Source of the DNA: Jeotgalibaca sp052266715
Lineage (GTDB): Bacteria > Bacillota > Bacilli > Lactobacillales > Aerococcaceae
DNA: 64,000 nt
Assembly: GCA_052266715.1 (NCBI GenBank)
Contig: JBQPRB010000002.1
Direction: 5' to 3' (one strand)
The notes beneath the pieces were generated by a model. That model worked only from the letters and a program-made list of their open reading frames with translations. It was not told where the DNA came from and ran no database searches. How positions within the stretch are numbered: position 1 is the first letter of the stretch; every line of letters starts with the position of its first letter. A program made the position numbers and the translations under genes. Shown one piece after another: positions 59,115 through 64,000 of the stretch.

Positions 59115-60245
59115 ATGGACTATGGAATTCTCACATTTAAAGAACCTACCAATCAAACGGATAGGAAAATAATCCATGTGGATATGGATGCATTCTACGC
59201 TTCGGTTGAAATTCGTGATAATCCTTCTTTGAAGAATAAACCAGTTGTCATTGCACACGATCCCCGTACTAGAGGTGGAAGAGGTGTGGTTACGACAGCG
59301 AATTATGAAGCAAGAAAGTATGGCATTCATTCAGCTATGAGCGCGCGGCTTGCTTTAGAGAAATGCCCCCATGCTATCTTTATTTCTCCGCGCATGAATT
59401 ACTATGCGGAGGTCTCTCAAAAAATTAGAAGTATATATGAGCGTTACACGGATATAATTGAACCGCTCGCTCTTGATGAGGCTTACTTGGATGTTACCCA
59501 TAACAAATTAAATATGAGAAGTGCGACCATTATTGCCAGGAATATTCAGCGCGATGTCTGGAAAGAAATAGGCCTCACATGTTCAGCGGGTGTTTCATAC
59601 AATAAGTTCTTGGCCAAAATTGCCTCGGATTTTAAAAAACCAGCTGGGCTAACAGTTATAACCCCTGAAGAAGCGCAAGCGTTCTTGTGGGAACTCCCCA
59701 TTGGGAAATTCTATGGTGTAGGACAAAAGACCGCAGAAAGACTGGAGCAACTTGAAATCAAGACTGGAAAAAATCTCTATGATTTGCCAGCTAAATTTTT
59801 AATTGATGAATTTGGAAAAATGGGTTATAGCCTTTATCGACGAGTTCGGGGTATCGACAACAATCCAGTTGCTGTAAATCGGGAAAGAAAATCAGTCGGG
59901 AAAGAAAATACTTATGGACCATTCTTGGTTTCTGATGAACAGGTCATAGGAGCTTTACGAGAATTAGCCGGAAGGGTTAACAATAGTTTAGAAAAGCACA
60001 AAGTTCACGGTCGCGTAGTGACGGTCAAGATTAGATACGCGGATTTTGAAACGATTACGCGGCAAAAAAACTTTTCGACTTACACGGAAGGCGAGCAAGA
60101 TATTTTTTGGAAAGCATATGATTTGTGGCAAGAGCATGGCGAAATCGAAAAAGAAATAAGGTTGTTGGGCATCACTGTATCGCATTTGGCACCGCAATAT
60201 TACAGTAATATTCAGTTGCCATTATGGGATGATTATAAATTATAA
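59115..60245 (+). CDS. dinB: DNA polymerase IV
   Basis: A 376-residue Y-family translesion polymerase. HVDMDAFYASVEIRDNP and PLALDEAYLDVT carry the catalytic acids, and GRGVVTTANYEARKYGIHSAM binds the nucleotide. The helix-hairpin-helix region includes FYGVGQKTAERLEQL. The C-terminal NIQLPLWDD is a clamp-binding motif. It follows the metal regulator by 12 bases, possibly on the same transcript; no LexA-type box is evident upstream. Confidence 0.95.
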   Translation: MDYGILTFKEPTNQTDRKIIHVDMDAFYASVEIRDNPSLKNKPVVIAHDPRTRGGRGVVTTANYEARKYGIHSAMSARLALEKCPHAIFISPRMNYYAEVSQKIRSIYERYTDIIEPLALDEAYLDVTHNKLNMRSATIIARNIQRDVWKEIGLTCSAGVSYNKFLAKIASDFKKPAGLTVITPEEAQAFLWELPIGKFYGVGQKTAERLEQLEIKTGKNLYDLPAKFLIDEFGKMGYSLYRRVRGIDNNPVAVNRERKSVGKENTYGPFLVSDEQVIGALRELAGRVNNSLEKHKVHGRVVTVKIRYADFETITRQKNFSTYTEGEQDIFWKAYDLWQEHGEIEKEIRLLGITVSHLAPQYYSNIQLPLWDDYKL

Positions 60246-60266
60246 CTTGAAGAAAGAAGGTTTATT

Positions 60267-61088
60267 ATGTTAGAGACATTTAGTGGATTTAATCCTGTTT
60301 TGCAATCGTTCATTGCAGGCCTCTTTACTTGGGGATGCACAATTATCGGATCATCCTTTGTTTTCTTTTTTAAAACAGTTAATAGAAAAGTACTGGACGT
60401 TATGAGTGGTTTTGCAGGAGGGGTTATGATTGCTGCTTCATTCTGGTCCTTGCTAGCACCTTCCATTTCGTATGCAGAAGAAAACGGATATGGAACCTGG
60501 TCTTTTATTCCAGCAGCTGTTGGTTTTCTATTGGGGGGCGTATTTTTGCGACTCACTGATGCGATTATTCCTCATCTACATTTGGGAGAGCCTATTGAAA
60601 ATAGAGAAGGTCCATCAACTGGCGCATCACGAAATTTGCTATTATTTTTAGCAATTACCATTCACAATATTCCTGAAGGTTTAGCGGTTGGTGTTGCTTT
60701 TGGGGCTGCAGCACATGGTTTATCTTCTGGTAATACTTTAATGGGTGCAATTGGACTTGCACTGGGTATTGGCTTACAAAACATTCCGGAAGGTTCGGCA
60801 TTGTCAATGCCCATTCGTGCGGACGGAAGTAGCCGTTGGAAATCATTTAATATTGGGCAATTGTCAGCAATTGTAGAACCAGTAGCAGCGGTTGTTGGTG
60901 CAGCAGCAGTTATTTCTATGCAAGCTATTCTGCCATATGCATTGGCATTTGCGGCAGGAGCCATGATATTCGTTGTAGTTGAAGAATTAATTCCAGAGTC
61001 TCAAACAAACGGTAACAGTGATATTGCGACCATGGGATTAATGGTAGGTTTTACAATCATGATGATTTTAGACGTAGCGTTAGGATAA
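60267..61088 (+). CDS. ZIP-family metal transporter
   Basis: A 273-residue membrane protein with eight membrane segments. The metal-binding helices are AITIHNIPEGLAVGVAFGAA and IGLQNIPEGSALSMPI. A His-containing cytoplasmic loop (IIPHLHLGEP) lies between segments 3 and 4. It moves zinc or other divalent metals into the cytosol. It lies 22 bases after dinB and downstream of the DtxR-type regulator, so metal-linked control is possible. Confidence 0.9.
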   Translation: MLETFSGFNPVLQSFIAGLFTWGCTIIGSSFVFFFKTVNRKVLDVMSGFAGGVMIAASFWSLLAPSISYAEENGYGTWSFIPAAVGFLLGGVFLRLTDAIIPHLHLGEPIENREGPSTGASRNLLLFLAITIHNIPEGLAVGVAFGAAAHGLSSGNTLMGAIGLALGIGLQNIPEGSALSMPIRADGSSRWKSFNIGQLSAIVEPVAAVVGAAAVISMQAILPYALAFAAGAMIFVVVEELIPESQTNGNSDIATMGLMVGFTIMMILDVALG

Positions 61089-61141
61089 CGAGTGGTGCTA
61101 AGTGTCTTGTTCCGAAGTTCTTAAAAATTGTCTCGTATATG

Positions 61142-61182
61142 AAAAATAGAGGGAAGCCCAAATGGCTACCCTCTATTTTTTA
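61142..61182. terminator. Bidirectional terminator after the ZIP gene
   Basis: Stem AAAAATAGAGGG-A-AGCC / GGCT-A-CCCTCTATTTTT with the loop CAAAT. Confidence 0.88.
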
Positions 61183-62160
61183 CTTCTTTTTGTCAGTCAA
61201 ATTAGCGATGCCAGTGATTACAGTTGTTAATATTCCAAAACCAATACCCACAATTGGAAAAACAATCCAGGCTGTACCCCAAGCTCCGTTGACAAAGCCT
61301 TGATAAAGATAGAATAGAGTGGCTAATGGAAATATCACTGCGGAAATTCGCTCGCTATATTTATTTGAAATAACTTGAGCACGGGTATGCGAACCCATGG
61401 TTAACAATTTTTCGAATGTATCATTCTGAATACCATAATAGACGAACAAGAATACCCCCACTGCTATGAAGCTCATCAGGAATACGATGCTGATCATATT
61501 ATCTTCACCCAAGAATACAATGGATAATAACAAAAATACCGGTCCTAATATACAGGAGATAACACCAGCTGCTATAGCATAGCTGAGTTTTTGTTTAAAT
61601 ATTTCATATTGTGCTTTTACTTCAGCATATGTTGCAGGATCCAATCGTAATATTTTTTTATCGAACGGATAGCTGGATTCCTGCATTCCAAAAATGATGA
61701 ATAATCCTATCCCCATTGCTATTGTCAAGAGCATGAGGACGGTACCCACCAAAGCAAACACATCATTGGATGCACCTCTATTTAATAAAGAACCGATGAC
61801 CATAGATAGAAAAAGAAAGGCCACAGAAATAATACAAAGAAAAACACCTGTTGCCATTGCCAGTGAAAACTTCTGTCTATGGAAAAGATAATTATCGACT
61901 TCACTTCTGGACATGACAATCACATCTGGATCATATTCCTGTTCATCTATTTCCAGGTTATATGCTTCAATTATTTCGTCGATATTCCCAAATTCAGCCA
62001 AGACGGTGCCGATTGCTTCATTCTCAGTTGTTCCTTGCTCAATCAAATCGCGGTACTTTTCTTCCATACTTGCCAGCATTTCTGCCTTCAAGCGATTCAT
62101 TTCTTGATTTTTGGGTAATTTTTCGAAAACAGAATCGACGTAACTGTGAATCATATTCAT
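61180..62160 (-). CDS. Membrane protein with permease-prefix-like N-domain, partner of PadR regulator
   Basis: A 326-residue protein. The first about 80 residues form a soluble helical domain (YVDSVFEKLPKNQEMNRLKAEMLASMEEKYRDLIEQGTTENEAI) of the type that precedes permeases and sits beside PadR genes. Six or so membrane segments follow. No transport motif is visible. It overlaps the padR-type gene by 4 bases (ATGA), so its amount depends on the autoregulated promoter. Confidence 0.75.
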   Translation of the reverse strand: MNMIHSYVDSVFEKLPKNQEMNRLKAEMLASMEEKYRDLIEQGTTENEAIGTVLAEFGNIDEIIEAYNLEIDEQEYDPDVIVMSRSEVDNYLFHRQKFSLAMATGVFLCIISVAFLFLSMVIGSLLNRGASNDVFALVGTVLMLLTIAMGIGLFIIFGMQESSYPFDKKILRLDPATYAEVKAQYEIFKQKLSYAIAAGVISCILGPVFLLLSIVFLGEDNMISIVFLMSFIAVGVFLFVYYGIQNDTFEKLLTMGSHTRAQVISNKYSERISAVIFPLATLFYLYQGFVNGAWGTAWIVFPIVGIGFGILTTVITGIANLTDKKK

Positions 62161-62501
62161 GTAAGTTCCTCCTCATATGATAAATCTATGAAATGGTTAA
62201 CAATTGCCGTAACTTCTTTCCATTCAATTTTTTTTTCAGCTAATATCGCTTTTCCCAATGGCGTGATTGTGTAGTAGGTTCTAGGTTTCCCAAAAGTTTC
62301 ATTTGAAGAGTAGGCCCGAATGAACTCTTTTTTTTCCAAGCGGGCAAATGCAGAATAGAGGGTTGTTTCTTTCATGGAATATTTGCCATTTGTCAGTTCT
62401 TTAATGGTACTTGAAATTTGATAACCATACGAATCCTTGTTGGACAGGAGAGAAAGAATAATTAAATCGTTAAAACCTCTCATAACATCACTTGTAACCA
62501 T
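62157..62501 (-). CDS. PadR-family transcriptional regulator
   Basis: A 114-residue winged-helix repressor: MRGFNDLIILSLLSNKDSYGYQISSTIKEL, KETTLYSAFARLEKKEFIRAYS and PRTYYTITPLGKAIL, the PadR pattern. It lacks the long C-terminal helical domain of subfamily 1, so it is the short subfamily-2 type. AGGTGATAAG precedes the ATG. It is autoregulated in all likelihood through the inverted repeat at 62523-62566 and controls the membrane protein behind it. Confidence 0.9.
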   Translation of the reverse strand: MVTSDVMRGFNDLIILSLLSNKDSYGYQISSTIKELTNGKYSMKETTLYSAFARLEKKEFIRAYSSNETFGKPRTYYTITPLGKAILAEKKIEWKEVTAIVNHFIDLSYEEELT

Positions 62502-62522
62502 CTTATCACCTCATTTTACTTC

Positions 62523-62569
62523 ACCTGTCGTAGTAACTATACTATAGCATGTTTACTACGACAGGTAAA
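62523..62569 (-). promoter_or_regulatory. PadR operator and promoter
   Basis: A perfect 14-bp inverted repeat ACCTGTCGTAGTAA / TTACTACGACAGGT (62523-62536 and 62553-62566) is separated by 16 bases. On the minus strand the -35 TTTACC (complement of 62564-62569) and -10 TATAGT (complement of 62541-62546), 17 bases apart, lie within it. The repressor would cover the whole promoter. Confidence 0.75.
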
Positions 62570-62673
62570 GTAATGTCTACCATATTATTGTTTGAGTTTC
62601 TTTACTTTCGTGGTACGATAGAAACAGAATATAACAGTTTAAAGATACAGATGATACAGAAAGGAAGATAAAT

Positions 62674-63354
62674 ATGGAAATATCATGGCATGGACAGTCT
62701 TGTGTCCGATTTGAGACACCAAGTGGCAAGAAAATAATTATTGATCCATTTATTACTGGTAATAAGATGAGTGATTTAAATGCGGATACTATCGAAAGCG
62801 ATATCATCATTGTTACTCATGGGCACTCAGATCATGTTGGGGATACGGAAATGATAGCAAAGCGTACAAACGCATTAGTTATTTCTACTGTAGAAATTGC
62901 CGATTATTTTTCTGACCGTGGGCTAAACACCCATGGGATGCAACCAGGTGGGGGCTATGAATTTGATTTTGGATATGTAAAATTGACACCTGCCATTCAT
63001 GGATCCGCATATCCAATAGGGGACAAACCCTTCACATTAGGAATTGCATCGGGTGTACTCCTTCATATTGAGGGAAAAACAATTTATCATGCAGGGGATA
63101 CAGCGTTATTTTCGGATATGAAATTGATTGGTGAAACGTACCCCATCGATGTGGCCTTTGTACCTATTGGCGACAATTACACAATGGGGCCAGTAGATGC
63201 AGCCAAGGCAGTTACTTTTTTGAATGCAAAAAAAGCTGTTCCCATCCATTACAATACTTTTCCGTTAATTGAACAAAACCCTAGCGATTTCACGTCCTTA
63301 TTATCAAAAAATCAAGGTATCATTTTACAACCAGGAGAATCAATAAAAATTTAG
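62674..63354 (+). CDS. Metallo-beta-lactamase-fold hydrolase (UPF0173, YtkL-like)
   Basis: A 226-residue protein. Metal ligands: THGHSDHVGD (HxHxDH), His in TPAIHGSA, Asp in YHAGDTALFSDM, His in VPIHYNTFP. The family is uncharacterised metal-dependent hydrolases. AGAAAGGAAG is the ribosome-binding site. As in Bacillus it is followed by a ytoI-like gene, 28 bases later. Confidence 0.9.
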   Translation: MEISWHGQSCVRFETPSGKKIIIDPFITGNKMSDLNADTIESDIIIVTHGHSDHVGDTEMIAKRTNALVISTVEIADYFSDRGLNTHGMQPGGGYEFDFGYVKLTPAIHGSAYPIGDKPFTLGIASGVLLHIEGKTIYHAGDTALFSDMKLIGETYPIDVAFVPIGDNYTMGPVDAAKAVTFLNAKKAVPIHYNTFPLIEQNPSDFTSLLSKNQGIILQPGESIKI

Positions 63355-63382
63355 TATTATAATTTATGTGTGAGGGATCTTA

Positions 63383-64000
63383 ATGGCAACTAAACATGAA
63401 CAAATTATCCAATATATCGAATCCATGCCGGTTGGAGAAAAACTGTCAGTCCGTACTATTGCCAAGAATATGGGAATGTCGGAAGGGACAGCTTACCGAG
63501 CAATTAAAGAAGCTGAAAATAATGGTCTCGTTTCCACTATTGAAAGGGTAGGAACGATAAGGATAGAAAGAAAAAATAAAGAAAATATCGAAACGCTATC
63601 CTTTGGCCAAATCGCAAATATCATTGAAGGTGACATCTTGGGCGGCCGAAAAGGGCTGGATAAAACGTTAAGTAAATTCATTATTGGGGCTATGCAAAAA
63701 GACGCGATAGATCGCTATATAAGTCCTGGCTCTTTGATGATAGTCGGTAACCGGAATGACATTCAGCGTTATGCGCTTGAAAATGGTGCAGCAGTGCTGA
63801 TTACCGGTGGCTTCGAAACAGAACCGGAAATTGTTGCCTTGGCTGACAAATTAGAAATGCCCATTTTAAGAACGACTTATGATACCTTTACGGTAGCGAC
63901 CATGATTAACCGGGCAATGACTGATCAATTAATCAAAAAGGAAATCATGCTTGTTGGTGATATTTATACACGATTAGCAGAAACGAGATATCTAAAAATA
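63383..64000 (+). CDS. YtoI-like DRTGG/CBS-domain regulator, N-terminal part (cut by window edge)
   Basis: The frame is open to the window end (206 codons). A GntR/DeoR-like winged helix comes first (KHEQIIQYIESMPVGEKLSVRTIAKNMGMSEGTAYRAIKEAENNGLV). A DRTGG-type domain follows (LSFGQIANIIEGDILGG... ISPGSLMIVGNRNDIQRYALENGAAVLITGG), and the last visible residues begin a CBS region. Full-length relatives end with CBS and hot-dog domains and probably sense nucleotides; the exact role is unknown. The ATG at 63383 follows GTGAGGGATC. Confidence 0.85.
   Translation, partial: MATKHEQIIQYIESMPVGEKLSVRTIAKNMGMSEGTAYRAIKEAENNGLVSTIERVGTIRIERKNKENIETLSFGQIANIIEGDILGGRKGLDKTLSKFIIGAMQKDAIDRYISPGSLMIVGNRNDIQRYALENGAAVLITGGFETEPEIVALADKLEMPILRTTYDTFTVATMINRAMTDQLIKKEIMLVGDIYTRLAETRYLKI

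Noticed and set aside
1..64000. CRISPR arrays, prophage, rRNA operons, T-boxes, toxin-antitoxin pairs or complete IS elements
   Set aside because: I looked for arrays of direct repeats, integrase or transposase motifs, rRNA sequence, T-box GGTGG elements and small toxin-antitoxin pairs and found none.

Overview
The window is chromosomal DNA of a low-GC Gram-positive bacterium of the order Lactobacillales. The best fit is the Carnobacteriaceae (Carnobacterium, Trichococcus, Jeotgalibaca or relatives); the genus cannot be fixed from the sequence alone. The basis is: AGGAGG ribosome-binding sites with frequent TTG and GTG starts, ECF-type vitamin uptake proteins (ThiT, a niacin S-component), cre, Rex-like and PurBox control sites, a Bacillus-type glgBCDAP glycogen operon, and a tRNA gene without encoded CCA. 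Most of the window is ordinary housekeeping and central metabolism. There is no phage, CRISPR array or complete insertion sequence.

Layout. 1-5000: start of pyruvate carboxylase, divergent from a glycine cleavage operon gcvT-gcvH-gcvPA-gcvPB. 4.9-6.4 kb: three small enzymes or conserved proteins. 6.4-12.4 kb: glycerol block, glpK-glpO/D-glpF under a cre site, convergent with dhaK-dhaL-dhaM. 12.6-15.7 kb: chromate-transporter pair, a cysteine-peptidase-like protein and glutathione reductase. 15.7-18.9 kb: a truncated sortase-signal remnant next to a short repeat, then a Ca/Mn P-type ATPase behind a yybP-ykoY (manganese) riboswitch. 19-20.6 kb: purine permease with a PurBox placed for activation. 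20.7-25 kb: phosphatase, Tex, DJ-1-like protein, SprT, small coiled-coil protein, tRNA-Leu. 25.2-32.4 kb: ThiT with TPP riboswitch, SDR enzyme, ThrE-type exporter halves, niaR and a NiaR-controlled niacin transporter, DUF1002 protein. 32.4-39.3 kb: transporter, dehydrogenase, cytidine deaminase, glyoxalase, an unassigned structured RNA, lipoprotein, phosphodiesterase. 39.5-47.7 kb: glycogen operon. 47.7-55.2 kb: HAD and alpha/beta hydrolases, SufT-like factor, NfeD-flotillin cluster, tgt-yajC-comN. 55.2-58 kb: adhE with cre and two Rex-type sites. 58-64 kb: repeat copies, DtxR-type regulator, dinB, ZIP transporter, PadR regulator pair, YtkL-like hydrolase and the start of a YtoI-like regulator.

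How the genes fit together. Glycerol enters by GlpF and is used by GlpK and GlpO/D. Dihydroxyacetone is phosphorylated by DhaKLM using PTS phosphate. Surplus carbon is stored by GlgBCDAP, and AdhE reoxidises NADH under fermentation. Two manganese-type controls are present: a riboswitch for metal efflux and a DtxR-type regulator with its own palindrome.

The most unusual element is a small family of mobile repeats (three recognisable copies plus a related hairpin), about 242 bp when complete. It has terminal inverted repeats; one copy has an exact 8-bp target duplication, and another has collapsed by deletion between internal direct repeats and abuts the broken surface-protein gene. Next to the best copy lies a strongly structured small RNA gene with its own promoter and terminator that I could not assign to a family.
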